A stretch of DNA of 29,548 nt from JANQLU01 sp964434955 (GTDB lineage: Bacteria; Planctomycetota; Planctomycetia; Pirellulales; Pirellulaceae), in contig CAYSXI010000046.1 of the NCBI GenBank assembly GCA_964434955.1, positions 1 to 29,548 of the forward strand, in the 5' to 3' direction. This document shows, piece by piece, positions 7,150 through 16,458 of this stretch (positions are counted from its first letter, which is position 1; the number at the start of each line of letters is the position of its first letter). Made by a program: the position numbers and the translations under genes. The notes beneath the pieces are model-generated. The model worked only from the letters and a program-made list of their open reading frames with translations, was not told the origin of the DNA and did not search any database.

Positions 7150-10100
7150 ATGCTTAACTGGATCATAGATTTCTCGCTTCGCAACCGATTGGTGGTTCTT
7201 TGCGCTGTAGCAATAGTGATTGCTGTCGGTGCATTTTCGTTGCGTTACCTGAACATCGACGCGTTCCCGGATACAACGCCCGTGATGGTGCAGATCAATA
7301 CGACCGCGCCATCGCTATCGCCAGAGGAAGTCGAAAGGCAGATTACTTTCCCGGTCGAGCAAGTTATCAGCGGGCTGCCAGCCCTGGAAAAGCTTCGCTC
7401 GATTTCAAAATTTGGTATGTCACAAGTCGTCGTAACGTTTGAAGACGGCACAGATATCTACTTTGCTCGCCAACTGGTGGCAGAACGACTCTCAACGGTT
7501 GAACTTCCCGAAGGAATCGAACGACCGAAACTTGGCCCAGTGTCGACAGGACTGGGAGAAGTCTTTCATTATGTCGTGCGGCTTGACGGAGTTGACATAT
7601 CAGCTTTGCCACGCGAGCGACAGATTGAAGAACTCACCAAGCTTCGAACCGTACATGATTGGGTGGTCAAACCACAACTTCGAACCGTCCGTGGCACCGC
7701 TGAAGTCAACAGCTGGGGCGGCTTTGAAAAACAGTACCAAGTGCGAATCGACCCGGCACGCCTCATTAAGTTCAATCTGACCTTTGACGAAGTTGTTAAT
7801 TCCATCAAAGCCAACAATCGAAACGTTGGTGGCGGAAACATCACTCGCAATACAGAAATGTTATTGGTGCACGGAATTGCTCGTACCGTAAACATTCCAC
7901 AAATCGAAAACATCGTCATCAAAGCCATGGATGGTGCGCCAATTCGAGTCGGTGACGTTGCCGATGTGCAAATAGGTCACGAAATCCGTCGTGGTGCTGT
8001 AACCGCTGACGGGCAAGGCGAAGTTGTTTACGGGCTTGGCTTCATGCTAATGGGCGAGAACCCGCATGAAGTGACGAATGCTCTAAAACACAAGATGGAA
8101 GAGATTAAATCTACTCTGCCTCCCGGTGTTGAAGTCGCCACGGTTTATGATCGAACAGAGTTGGTTGATGCTGTTATCAAAACTGTACAGAAGAACCTGT
8201 TCGAGGGAGGATTGCTGGTTGTTGCGGTGCTGTTTGTATTTCTTGGGAACTTGAGAGCAGGTCTAATTGTTGCGGCGGCGATTCCGCTCTCAATGCTGTT
8301 CGCATTCTCGGGAATGTTACAGGTCGGAATTGCGGCGAGTCTACTAAGCCTGGGCGCGATCGACTTTGGATTAGTCGTCGACAGTTCTGTAGTGATGGTT
8401 GAAAACTGTGCAAGGAAAATTTCGCACGGAATTCCACGCGGGCAAACGAAACTCGATGTCATAAGAGATGCGGCAATCGAAGTTCGCAAACCCACCATGT
8501 TTGGCGAACTGATCATCATGATTGTCTACATCCCAATTTTGACACTGGCAGGCGTCGAAGGAAAACTATTCCGCCCGATGGCTTTGACGGTCATCTTCGC
8601 ACTTGCCGGTTCGATGCTCCTTTCGTTGACATTGATGCCAGTTCTGGCCAGCTACTTTTTGCCAAGCAAGTTGCAGGAACGCGAGCCCTTGCTGATTCGA
8701 GTTATCAAACGACTTTACAAGCCGATTTTACACTTCACGATGCACCAAAAAGCTGCCGTGATCTTGTTCGCTGCCGCTGTGTTGGCATTCGCGTTCGGAA
8801 TGATCGCTCCCAATCTTGGCTCTGAGTTTGTTCCCAAGTTGTCTGAAGGTGCGTTGGCAATCAACGTCGTGAGACTGGCAGGAACCGATCTGGACGAGTC
8901 AATCCGGATCAACACGGAAATGGAAAAAACGATTCTGAAAAAGTTTCCGGATGAAGTTGAACATGTTTGGAGTCGCATCGGCAGTGCTGAAGTAGCGACC
9001 GACCCGATGGGCGTCGAGCTTACAGACATATTTATCACTCTCAGGCCTCGTTCAGAGTGGACAAAGGCCTCAACGCAATATGAGTTAACCGAACTCTTTC
9101 AAAAAACGTTGCGAGAAATGCCCGGTCAAAAGATTGCGATGACACAACCGATCGAAATGCGGCTAAACGAAATGATTAGTGGCGTTCGCAGTGATGTCGC
9201 GGTGAAATTGTTCGGCGACGATTTCGACGTGCTGGTGGACAAAGCCGCAGAGATTGAACGCGTATTGAAATCTATCGACGGAAACGCGGACGTCAACGTT
9301 GAGCAAGTGACTGGACAACCTGTACTACAAATCATCGTCAAACAGGACGAAATCGCCCGTTATGGCGTTTCAGCTACTGAAGTCCTTGACTTGGTAGAGT
9401 CGCTGGGCAGTTTCCAACTGGGCGAAGTATATGAAGACCAGCTGCGATTTCCGCTCGTCGTACGATTGCCGGAATCGGTACGCAGCTCTCCGCAAGCCAT
9501 TGGCAACATTGAAGTCAACACACCCTCAGGACAACGCATCCCGTTATCGCGGCTTGCTGAGATCAAAACGATAGAAGGCCCGTCGACGATTACTCGTGAA
9601 TGGGGCTATCGTCGGATAACCATTTCATCCAACGTTCGTGGGCGAGACATGGTTGGGTTTGTCGAAGAAGCCCAGCAAGAAATAGCCAAGCAAGTCCAAT
9701 TGCCCGACGGACGTTACCACCTTGAATGGGGCGGCCAGTTCGAGCATTACCAAAGCGCTCGCCAACGCTTGATGTTCATCGTCCCAATGGCCCTGACAAT
9801 GATCCTGATACTGCTGTACATGACGTATCACAACCTTGTAGATACCTTTCGCGTGCTGACAGGAATTCCCTTTGCCTGGACAGGCGGAATCATCGCGCTC
9901 TGGATTCGAGACATGCCATTTTCGATTTCCGCCGCGATCGGGTTTGTTGCCTTGTCCGGCGTTGCCGTACTAGATGACATGTTACTCGTGACGACAATTC
10001 GTCGCTTCCGCAGCGCTGGTATGGCATTGGAGCAGGCAGTAGAACAAGCCGCGATGACGCGACTTCGCCCGGTTTTGATGACAACGCTGGTCGCGGCCGT

Positions 10101-10356
10101 TGGTTTTTTGCCGATGGCGTTGAATACTGGAATCGGCGCAGAGGTTCAACGGCCATTGGCAACCGTTGTCGTTGGCGGCGTAATCAGTGCCATGATCATG
10201 TCACTGTTGGTGCTTCGTGTTCTTTACTCAGTGTTCGCCGGTGTAACAGGTGACGCGATGGTCGAAACCGACTCATCGTCGAGTAACACTACTGAAAACA
10301 ACGGGCAACCGCCCACCGATCGGATACGTGATTCGGTCGTAACATCAATTGACTAG
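7150..10356 (+). CDS. CzcA-type heavy-metal RND efflux pump
   Basis: Predicted 1068-residue inner-membrane proton/metal antiporter, a normal length for the HME-RND family. It has the N-terminal helix (WIIDFSLRNRLVVLCAVAIVIAVG), the conserved IDAFPDTTPVMVQI and SPEEVERQITFPVE segments, and the TM4 motif GAIDFGLVVDSSVVMVEN with Asp405 in the proton-relay position. The DFG form is known from CzcA-like pumps for divalent Zn/Co/Cd, unlike the AIG form of copper/silver pumps; Ser-Ser replaces the usual Gly-Ala after VVD. Two repeats of six membrane helices flank porter domains. Zn/Co/Cd specificity is an inference from one motif. It is co-directional with the adaptor upstream and the lipoprotein 26 bases downstream. 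No strong ribosome site is seen. Confidence 0.93.
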   Translation: MLNWIIDFSLRNRLVVLCAVAIVIAVGAFSLRYLNIDAFPDTTPVMVQINTTAPSLSPEEVERQITFPVEQVISGLPALEKLRSISKFGMSQVVVTFEDGTDIYFARQLVAERLSTVELPEGIERPKLGPVSTGLGEVFHYVVRLDGVDISALPRERQIEELTKLRTVHDWVVKPQLRTVRGTAEVNSWGGFEKQYQVRIDPARLIKFNLTFDEVVNSIKANNRNVGGGNITRNTEMLLVHGIARTVNIPQIENIVIKAMDGAPIRVGDVADVQIGHEIRRGAVTADGQGEVVYGLGFMLMGENPHEVTNALKHKMEEIKSTLPPGVEVATVYDRTELVDAVIKTVQKNLFEGGLLVVAVLFVFLGNLRAGLIVAAAIPLSMLFAFSGMLQVGIAASLLSLGAIDFGLVVDSSVVMVENCARKISHGIPRGQTKLDVIRDAAIEVRKPTMFGELIIMIVYIPILTLAGVEGKLFRPMALTVIFALAGSMLLSLTLMPVLASYFLPSKLQEREPLLIRVIKRLYKPILHFTMHQKAAVILFAAAVLAFAFGMIAPNLGSEFVPKLSEGALAINVVRLAGTDLDESIRINTEMEKTILKKFPDEVEHVWSRIGSAEVATDPMGVELTDIFITLRPRSEWTKASTQYELTELFQKTLREMPGQKIAMTQPIEMRLNEMISGVRSDVAVKLFGDDFDVLVDKAAEIERVLKSIDGNADVNVEQVTGQPVLQIIVKQDEIARYGVSATEVLDLVESLGSFQLGEVYEDQLRFPLVVRLPESVRSSPQAIGNIEVNTPSGQRIPLSRLAEIKTIEGPSTITREWGYRRITISSNVRGRDMVGFVEEAQQEIAKQVQLPDGRYHLEWGGQFEHYQSARQRLMFIVPMALTMILILLYMTYHNLVDTFRVLTGIPFAWTGGIIALWIRDMPFSISAAIGFVALSGVAVLDDMLLVTTIRRFRSAGMALEQAVEQAAMTRLRPVLMTTLVAAVGFLPMALNTGIGAEVQRPLATVVVGGVISAMIMSLLVLRVLYSVFAGVTGDAMVETDSSSSNTTENNGQPPTDRIRDSVVTSID

Positions 10357-10382
10357 TTTTTATTTCTTGTGAGGAAAGTCAA

Positions 10383-10739
10383 ATGCGTTTTTACAAAATG
10401 TTTGGAATGTCAGCCATGTTGTTTGTTGCTGTTTTATTGGTTGCTGGATGTGCTGGCGATAAACCTGCGGCTGACAGCGGGCACGATAACCACTCGGACA
10501 CGACCGCGGCTCACGATGATCATTCTGGTTGGTGGTGCGTCGAGCACGCGATTCCTGAGGAGGAATGCAGCATGTGCAGTGCTTCCTATGCAAAAGCGTG
10601 CAAAGAAAAAGGCGACTGGTGCGAAGAACACAACAGAGCCGAATCTCAGTGCTTTATCTGTGATTCCAGTCGGGCTGAAAAATACGTCAAGCTTTACGAA
10701 GCCAAGTATGGCAAGAAGCCTCCAGCAGCTACGGAGTAG
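10383..10739 (+). CDS. Cys/His metal-binding lipoprotein sharing the adaptor's WC-EH-C motif
   Basis: Unrecognised 118-residue lipoprotein. Lipobox LVAGC with Cys23; GAGGAAAG at 10371-10378 supports the ATG. After a His/Asp linker (HDNHSDTTAAHDDHS) come two motifs: WC-VEH-AIPEEEC-SM-C (51-65) and WC-EEH-NRAESQC-FI-C (79-93). These closely match the motifs in the adaptor at 5396-7069 (residues 97-133), so the two proteins share a small domain. It sits between the RND pump (26 bases) and the P1B ATPase (6 bases), almost certainly in one transcript. A role binding divalent metal on the periplasmic side, passing it to the pump, is inferred. It is exported, so it cannot directly serve the ATPase's cytoplasmic entry side. 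Confidence 0.8.
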   Translation: MRFYKMFGMSAMLFVAVLLVAGCAGDKPAADSGHDNHSDTTAAHDDHSGWWCVEHAIPEEECSMCSASYAKACKEKGDWCEEHNRAESQCFICDSSRAEKYVKLYEAKYGKKPPAATE

Positions 10740-10745
10740 AATTTG

Positions 10746-12782
10746 GTGACCAACGATACAAACCAGATGGCCTTCAAGATTCACGGGATGGATTGCGCGG
10801 AAGAAGTCGCAATTCTCAAACGTGAACTTGGGCCATTGGTCGGAGGTGTCGAACAACTGCGGTTCGATGTCATAAACGGAAAATTGATTGTTGAGGGGGC
10901 GGGCAAACTGTCGCCAGAACGGATCGTTCACGCTGTCAGCAAGACCGGGATGCGCGCCGAAGTTTGGAAAGACCAGGATCCAGAACAGCAAACTGGATTT
11001 TGGATTGACCATGGGCGCACAATTCTGACCACCGCCAGCGGCCTGTTTGGCATCGCCGGATTTTTCAGCCATGTCATGATAGCAGGAGGAATAACAGAAG
11101 CCCTTGGCTCCGAAGGAATGGGAATCGCTCATGGCGTACCAGTCTTTTCGATCACTCTATATTTGGTTGGAATTCTCGCTGGAACATGGATCGTTCTACC
11201 CAAGGCTTGGCGTGCTGCGATCCGGCTTCGACCCGATATGAACCTACTAATGGTGGTAGCCGTGATGGGAGCTGCCGCCATCGGCGAATGGTTTGAGGCT
11301 GCGACCGTTGCCTTTCTGTTTGCCTTGTCTTTGTTACTGGAGTCATGGAGTGTTGGGCGTGCTCGTCGTGCGATTGCTTCATTAATGAGCCTGACTCCAC
11401 CATCGGCGCGAATCCGAGACAAAGATGGGCAATTGAAAGAAGTCTCTCCAGACAAGGTTGATGTAGGCACCATCTTTGTCGTTCGGCCCGGTGAAAAAGT
11501 CCCGCTCGATGGCAATGTCGTAACAGGTATCAGCTCAGTCAATCAAGCACCGATTACTGGCGAGAGCGTCCCGGTCGACAAGCAGCCGGGGAGCAATGTC
11601 TATGCGGGAACGATCAATGGCGACGGAATGCTCGAAGCCGAGTCTACAAAGCCCGCTGAAGATACGACATTGGCAAAGATCATTCGCATGGTTGGCGATG
11701 CTCAATCAAAGCGATCGCCGTCAGAACAATGGGTGGAAACATTCGCTCGCTATTACACGCCGGTTGTCATGGCATTGGCAGTATTTGTGTTCTTGATTCC
11801 ACCGCTATTGATGAGCGGCGAATGGTCAGTCTGGTTATATCGTTCACTTGTCCTGTTGGTGATCGCGTGCCCTTGTGCGTTGGTCATCTCAACACCCGTT
11901 TCGATCGTCGCCGCTTTGACAGCAGCCGCCAAAAACGGGGTTCTAATCAAAGGAGGTTTGTACGTCGAAGTTCCTGCTCGCCTGAAGGCAATCGCTGTCG
12001 ACAAAACTGGGACTCTGACACATGGCCAACCGGTCGTCGTCGATGTTGTGCCGCTGAACAACCATTCGGACACCGAGCTATTGGAAAGGGCTGCCGCCTT
12101 GGAAGTTCACTCGAATCACCCTCTGGCTCAGGCCATTGTTCGGAAGGCGAACGAAACGGGAATTGACATTCCCGCCTCCGAAGAATTTGAAATTGTTCAA
12201 GGCAAAGGAGCACGCGGCATTGTCAACGGCAAGATGTTCTGGCTTGGTTCCCATCGGTATCTGGAAGAACGCCAGCAGGAAACNNNNNNNNNNNNNNNNN
12301 NNNNNNNNNNNNNNNNNNNNNNNNNNNNNNNNNNNNNNNNNNNNNNNNNNNNNNNNNNNNNNNNNNNNNNNNNNNNNNNNNNNGTTCACGCAGAGCTATT
12401 GCCTGAAAACAAAGTTGAGATCGTTGAACAACTGGTCAAAGAATACGAATGCGTTGCAATGGTCGGTGACGGTGTCAACGATGCACCTGCACTTGCTCGT
12501 TCATCCTTGGGCATCGCGATGGGAGCCGTCGGGACAGACGCCGCCATTGAGACCGCCGACATCGCTTTGATGTCCGACGATCTTTCAAAACTCGCTTGGT
12601 TGATTCGCCATTCCAAAAGGACACTTGCCATTATCCGCCAAAACATCTGGTTTTCATTGGGCGTGAAGCTGCTGTTTGTCGTCCTGACATTTGCCGGATT
12701 CGCATCACTCTGGGCCGCCATCGCCGCTGATATGGGCGCATCGCTAATTGTAATCTTCAACAGTCTGAGGTTATTACGGTGA
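10746..12782 (+). CDS. P1B-2-type Zn/Cd/Pb-translocating ATPase (interrupted by assembly gap)
   Basis: Predicted inner-membrane P-type ATPase exporting divalent soft metals. GTG at 10746 lies 9 bases after GGAG (10733-10736); a TTG at 10743 is an alternative. An N-terminal HMA domain carries GMDCAEE, where Glu replaces the usual second Cys. TGES (271-274), CPC (375-377) and DKTGTLT (Asp419, phosphorylated) are intact. After the gap, GDGVNDAPAL is present and the last helix has AADMGAS, whose Asp is characteristic of ZntA/CadA-type enzymes rather than copper ATPases. The TGDN hinge region is lost in the N run. Comparison with the ATPase at 26581 suggests about 80-90 residues are missing, more than the 100 Ns imply. 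The intact 3' part argues against a pseudogene. Confidence 0.9.
   Translation: MTNDTNQMAFKIHGMDCAEEVAILKRELGPLVGGVEQLRFDVINGKLIVEGAGKLSPERIVHAVSKTGMRAEVWKDQDPEQQTGFWIDHGRTILTTASGLFGIAGFFSHVMIAGGITEALGSEGMGIAHGVPVFSITLYLVGILAGTWIVLPKAWRAAIRLRPDMNLLMVVAVMGAAAIGEWFEAATVAFLFALSLLLESWSVGRARRAIASLMSLTPPSARIRDKDGQLKEVSPDKVDVGTIFVVRPGEKVPLDGNVVTGISSVNQAPITGESVPVDKQPGSNVYAGTINGDGMLEAESTKPAEDTTLAKIIRMVGDAQSKRSPSEQWVETFARYYTPVVMALAVFVFLIPPLLMSGEWSVWLYRSLVLLVIACPCALVISTPVSIVAALTAAAKNGVLIKGGLYVEVPARLKAIAVDKTGTLTHGQPVVVDVVPLNNHSDTELLERAAALEVHSNHPLAQAIVRKANETGIDIPASEEFEIVQGKGARGIVNGKMFWLGSHRYLEERQQEXXXXXXXXXXXXXXXXXXXXXXXXXXXXXXXXXXVHAELLPENKVEIVEQLVKEYECVAMVGDGVNDAPALARSSLGIAMGAVGTDAAIETADIALMSDDLSKLAWLIRHSKRTLAIIRQNIWFSLGVKLLFVVLTFAGFASLWAAIAADMGASLIVIFNSLRLLR
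12284..12383. other. assembly gap (100 N) inside the P1B-2 ATPase gene
   Basis: Exactly 100 Ns, a conventional placeholder for a gap of unknown size. By alignment with the second ATPase the missing stretch should be about 240-270 bases. The reading frame across it is therefore not meaningful. Confidence 0.95.
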
Positions 12783-12897
12783 AAGCAATCCTCAAGGATG
12801 CAAGAAGCTTGAATACGAAACTGTTTTGACCAACATTTTTCGTTCGTTGGAATTTTCATTCCATAACTTCGCTAAAGCGTTCGGACAGAAATGAGTC
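12783..12897. terminator. convergent intergenic hairpin (weak)
   Basis: This 115-base gap separates two convergent genes. TGGAAT (12848-12853) and ATTCCA (12858-12863) form a 6-bp hairpin with a TTTC loop. A weak two-way terminator is possible; no strong T-run follows. Confidence 0.3.
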
Positions 12898-14980
12898 CTA
12901 TCGACCAAACAAGATGGCGTGCTGCCGGATTCGGCGAGCAGAATGGTCTGCACTGGTCTCTCCAGACACGATGAATTGAGAGAAAGGCAGTTGCCCTAGC
13001 ACTTCGTTGTAGTATCGTTCGAGTTCGTTACCTCGGATCATGGTTCGATTCCGATTTGAAACGGGAGCAAGAAACTCGACTCGGGGATACTCGTCTGTGT
13101 TAAGTTTCGCATCCGTTTGCAGGGGCCAATCTCCCAGATACAAATCAAGTAAACGGTGTGACTTCGTTATCGTTGGATCCATGACTTTCAGATTCGCCTG
13201 CAGCCTTTCAATTCTGGCATTCAGCGTATCAATGTCTACGTTGAGCGGTGACTGTGTGCCAACGAGACAAACCACTGGACTGGTCGTTTCCAGTTGCGCC
13301 CACCAGATCGTTGTTGATGGGAAAACGCTGGCAAAACTATTGGCGATTAGCTCAAATTCTCTCCGGCCAAGTTGATACAGCGGCAACCACTGACAAAACA
13401 GTCCATCTGGTTTCAGTCGCTGCAACGCGATTTCGTAGTGCTCGACCGTATAAAGGTATCCGGTCTCGCTTTCCCAAGGGACAAACAGATCGGAAATGAT
13501 GACATCGAATTTTTGATCGTTTGCCAGCAGATAGTGCCTTGCGTCATCTATCTGAATATCGACTTTCGGATGGTCGGCCACGTCGTAGTTGTGTTCCGAA
13601 AGCATTCGAACAGCGTCAACGACTTCGGGAATCAATTCAACTGCAACGATGCTTTCCAAATTCTTGTGAGGAATTGCTCCTCCCGCAGTTAATCCAGTTC
13701 CAAGTCCCAGGAACAGGACTTCGTTTGGACTTTCATGCAACAGGATTGGAATATGGGCTTGTCGGTACTCTCGAACGTTGCCGCCTGTTTTTCCAAACCG
13801 GTAGTGAAGGTTCTGGCGAATCTTGAACGAACCTGTTTTCTCGTTTTGAACGACGTCGATCCAGCCGTACGAGGAGTTCCATCTTTCAACAAGCCTTTCA
13901 TGGTATTCGCGACGATTGAATTCGGACTCAGTTTGGCTTTGCAATGCGATTACAGAAACGGTTGCGGTCAAGACCGTGATCAACGAAGCAAATCTTAGTT
14001 GCTTGGCTTGCCAAAGCAATATCAATGCTGCCAACAAGAACAAGCAAGATATCAACACAATGGACTGCCACAATCCGATCCATACGAGCATCACGAAACT
14101 TGCAACCAGTGCTCCCAATGCGGCGGCCAATGTATTCACGGCGGTCAAGTTTCCAACGACCCGAGCTGCCGTACCTGACTGAGCGGCCAACACCCACACT
14201 TGGGGCAACGTCATTCCCAGACAAGTGATGGCTGGAGCGACCACAATGCTGACTAACAAGATGGCCCCAATCATATACTGGAGGAATGAATCTCCACTAC
14301 TGAAGTACTTCAAATCAGTTAGAGCGACAAAAATTACAACTGAACCAGCAGTTGCCAACGCACCGAGTCCTGTTGTAACTCCGATCAGTCGATTGGCAGC
14401 GAAACGGCGTTGCAGCCGCGAAGTGATTGCCGCACCGATGGCCAACGACGCCAGAAATACTGCCACGACGATTCCGAACGTGTAGGTGCTATTGTGAAAC
14501 ACAAGCGAGAACATGCGCGTGTAAAGAACCTGGAGCGCCAAAATCCCAAAGCCACTGAGAAAGGCGAGAGCTGAAAAAGCCCAGCGTCTAGAATCAGGTG
14601 TCGACTGGCATCCTTGTTTTGCAACCTCTACTCGTGCCTCACGTCTGTTTCCATTTGCCAAACGCCAGGCAACCAAAGCACAAAGAACAGACAGACCGGC
14701 GGCGACATAACTGCTGGTGCGAACGCCAACCACAACCAGCATGAAAAAAGTAGCTGCCAATACGCCGAGTAACGCCCCGGTAGTGTTCAGTGCGTAGGCA
14801 AGTGTGATTCGTGACGAATTGCGAACGTTCGATAACTGGCCCGGATCGTTCCCCGANNNNNNNNNNNNNNNNNNNNNNNNNNNNNNNNNNNNNNNNNNNN
14901 NNNNNNNNNNNNNNNNNNNNNNNNNNNNNNNNNNNNNNNNNNNNNNNNNNNNNNNNATTTGCCAGTGGTTGACGATTCAT
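12898..14980 (-). CDS. membrane-fused spermidine-synthase-like protein (interrupted by assembly gap)
   Basis: Multi-helix membrane protein fused to a spermidine-synthase-like Rossmann domain, a family common in planctomycetes with no firm function. Coding continues past the apparent TTG start at 14760 up to the N run: the frame at 14761-14856 reads SSRITLAYALNTTGALLGV, typical for the family. Beyond the gap, ATG at 14980 (MNRQPLAN) is the likely start, though its frame across the gap cannot be verified. The second membrane half begins FLSGFGILALQVLYTRMFSL. The soluble domain has FLGLGTGLTAG (SAM/decarboxy-SAM-type loop), an acidic AVELIPEVV and DDARHYL, then ISDLFVPW. Polyamine synthesis is unproven. 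It is divergent from the methyltransferase at 15029 and not obviously part of the metal operons. Confidence 0.8.
14857..14956. other. assembly gap (100 N) inside the spermidine-synthase-like gene
   Basis: Exactly 100 Ns. The family normally has roughly 170 more residues between the start and the ALNTTGALLG segment, so about 500 bases are probably missing (estimate from general family layout). Confidence 0.9.
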
Positions 14981-15028
14981 GTTTGCGTCGCAGTTTGTAA
15001 ATTCCAGGCTCAAGCATAAGATAAAACC

Positions 15029-15586
15029 ATGATGTTGCCATTGCTGCTTACATTAACGCTTCTGCTGCTCGCGATCCTGAACGCACTTCTGGTTTACTCG
15101 ATTGCCAGGCCCGATCGACGCATATGGCCACCTCCTGCCCAACAAACCTGGCAGAATTATTTCGTCTGGGTTCCGACGCTGCTTAGTTTTCTGCTCTTCA
15201 TCATTATCGGCATCGCTGATTGGAACAGTTTGAATTGGCCTGCCCTGATTCGTTGGCCAATCGGTGGCTTGCTGATCGTCACAGGCAATGTGCTGGCGTG
15301 GGGAGGTGTGTGGCAGTTTGGACTAAAGAAAACTTCCGGTGCGGAGGGCTCGCTGGTCACAACCGGCATGTATCGGTACTCCCGCAATCCTCAGTATGTG
15401 GGTGACATTTGCACTCTCGTTGGTTGGATGGTTTTGTCCGCATCCATTTGGGCAATCCCGGCGATTCTCGCTGGAATTCTGGCATTCGTGCTGGCCCCGT
15501 TTGCCGAAGAGTCCTGGCTGGAAGAAATTCACGGGGACGAGTATCGCGAATACCTGAAAAAGGCGCCGCGCTATCTGTTTTGGTAA
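15029..15586 (+). CDS. membrane methyltransferase, PEMT/ICMT family
   Basis: Predicted 185-residue integral membrane protein with four or five hydrophobic segments. The C-terminal half carries the family signature: LVTTGMYRYSRNPQYVGD (about residues 110-127, SAM-binding) and EESWLEEIHGDEYREYLKKAPRYL at the end. Relatives methylate phospholipids, isoprenyl-cysteines or other membrane substrates; the substrate here cannot be told. Two tandem ATGs (15029, 15032) are possible starts. It is divergent from the spermidine-synthase-like gene, with 48 bases between the proposed starts, so the two may share a promoter region. The stop runs directly into a terminator shared with the convergent HTTTH gene. 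Similar genes are often found in metal-resistance clusters, but no functional link can be shown. Confidence 0.85.
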   Translation: MMLPLLLTLTLLLLAILNALLVYSIARPDRRIWPPPAQQTWQNYFVWVPTLLSFLLFIIIGIADWNSLNWPALIRWPIGGLLIVTGNVLAWGGVWQFGLKKTSGAEGSLVTTGMYRYSRNPQYVGDICTLVGWMVLSASIWAIPAILAGILAFVLAPFAEESWLEEIHGDEYREYLKKAPRYLFW

Positions 15587-15587
15587 A

Positions 15588-15619
15588 AAAAGAGCGGCCT
15601 CGTTTGAAGCCGCCCTTTG
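15588..15619. terminator. bidirectional terminator
   Basis: GCGGC (15594-15598) pairs with GCCGC (15609-15613), continued outward past one A-C mismatch by A/T pairs. On the minus strand it is followed by seven Ts (complement of 15585-15591), a good terminator for the HTTTH gene; on the plus strand a weaker CTTTGTT follows. Confidence 0.75.
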
Positions 15620-15655
15620 TTAAGTCAGGTTTTACCAAAATCAATCTAATCCGAA

Positions 15656-16084
15656 CTAACGACGGTGCCAGTGGGTCGTCGTGTGAGGAACGACGTGCGA
15701 GTGATTGCCATGTCGGACTCGATCGAAGTGAGTCGTTGTATGCGGAATCAGTCGGGGTACACGATGGAAGTGAGTCGTGGTGTGAGGCACGGCATCGACG
15801 TGATTGCCATGGGGAACATAGTCGATGTGGGTTGTCGTATGAGGAACGTACCTTGGCCGCCACGGATTGATAGGTCGATAGGTTGTATGTGGAACGCGGT
15901 CGATATGGGTTGTCGTATGCGGAACGGCGTCCACATGGTTTCCATGTCGTACGTAGTCCGTATGCGTGGTCGTATGCGGAACATTATGGTAATGCGTTTC
16001 TGGATAAAATCCCTGGGCACTTGCCAATTGAGTCATTCCAAATACTGCTACTGCTGCGATTACGATTGTGCTCGTTTTCAACAT
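15656..16084 (-). CDS. secreted HTTTH-repeat protein, putative metal sponge
   Basis: Unrecognised 142-residue protein. The signal peptide (MLKTSTIVIAAVAVFGMTQL, cleaved after ASA, residue 23) sets the start at 16084, with AGGGAG just upstream; the much longer open frame from 16480 is rejected. The mature part is built from a repeating unit: VPHTTTH-x-DxV-xHGNHxxA. HTTTH occurs six times (37-41, 56-60, 82-86, 101-105, 115-119, 134-138), with one degenerate HTTYR, and HGNH occurs three times. Over a fifth of mature residues are His; there is no Cys. This predicts strong binding of borderline metals such as Zn, Ni or Cu in the periplasm (inference). It is transcribed away from the TolC-type gene at 16459. 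A vestige of a related gene lies at 26477-26530. Confidence 0.85.
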   Translation of the reverse strand: MLKTSTIVIAAVAVFGMTQLASAQGFYPETHYHNVPHTTTHTDYVRHGNHVDAVPHTTTHIDRVPHTTYRPINPWRPRYVPHTTTHIDYVPHGNHVDAVPHTTTHFHRVPRLIPHTTTHFDRVRHGNHSHVVPHTTTHWHRR

Positions 16085-16458
16085 GTCATTTCTCCCTAAA
16101 GGATGTTTATTTTCTAATGAATTGCCGGGGGGCGGTTCGTTGCTTGCTCGATCGTGAGCAACCGAGTGAGAGCAATTGCATACCGTGTGCCAGCAGCGTG
16201 CAAAGGGCAAATGACTCGACAAAAACCGTGAAAACGGGCTGTTCAACGGTTTCTGGATGCATATGAAAATGTCGTCAATTCGATTCCAACGCAGCCAAGT
16301 TGACCACGCATGAAGAGTTTTTCTGCTGAGTAAAAACGGAATAACCGGAACAAGCCAATCATATTTGCCCGGGATTATCGCTGAACGTGTCATGGTCGAT
16401 ACCTGACTTAGTACCGTCGCAATGTGCTTAATTGGGACTATTGTCAGGATGTTCAGTG
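16085..16458. promoter_or_regulatory. divergent intergenic region with a dyad
   Basis: 374 bases between the divergent HTTTH and TolC-type genes; it should hold both promoters. A perfect 6-bp dyad, TTGCTC (16144-16149) and GAGCAA (16156-16161) around GATCGT, could be an operator, about 60 bases upstream of the HTTTH start. No good -35/-10 pair could be assigned and no gene is seen. Confidence 0.4.

Noticed and set aside
10434..11132. 232-codon minus-strand frame opposite the lipoprotein and ATPase
   Set aside because: It overlaps two well-supported plus-strand genes, and its translation has no recognisable domain; a shadow of codon bias.
15665..15965. Repetitive DNA that could be mistaken for a CRISPR or satellite array
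   Set aside because: The repeats vary in spacing and are explained by codons for the HTTTH protein repeats.
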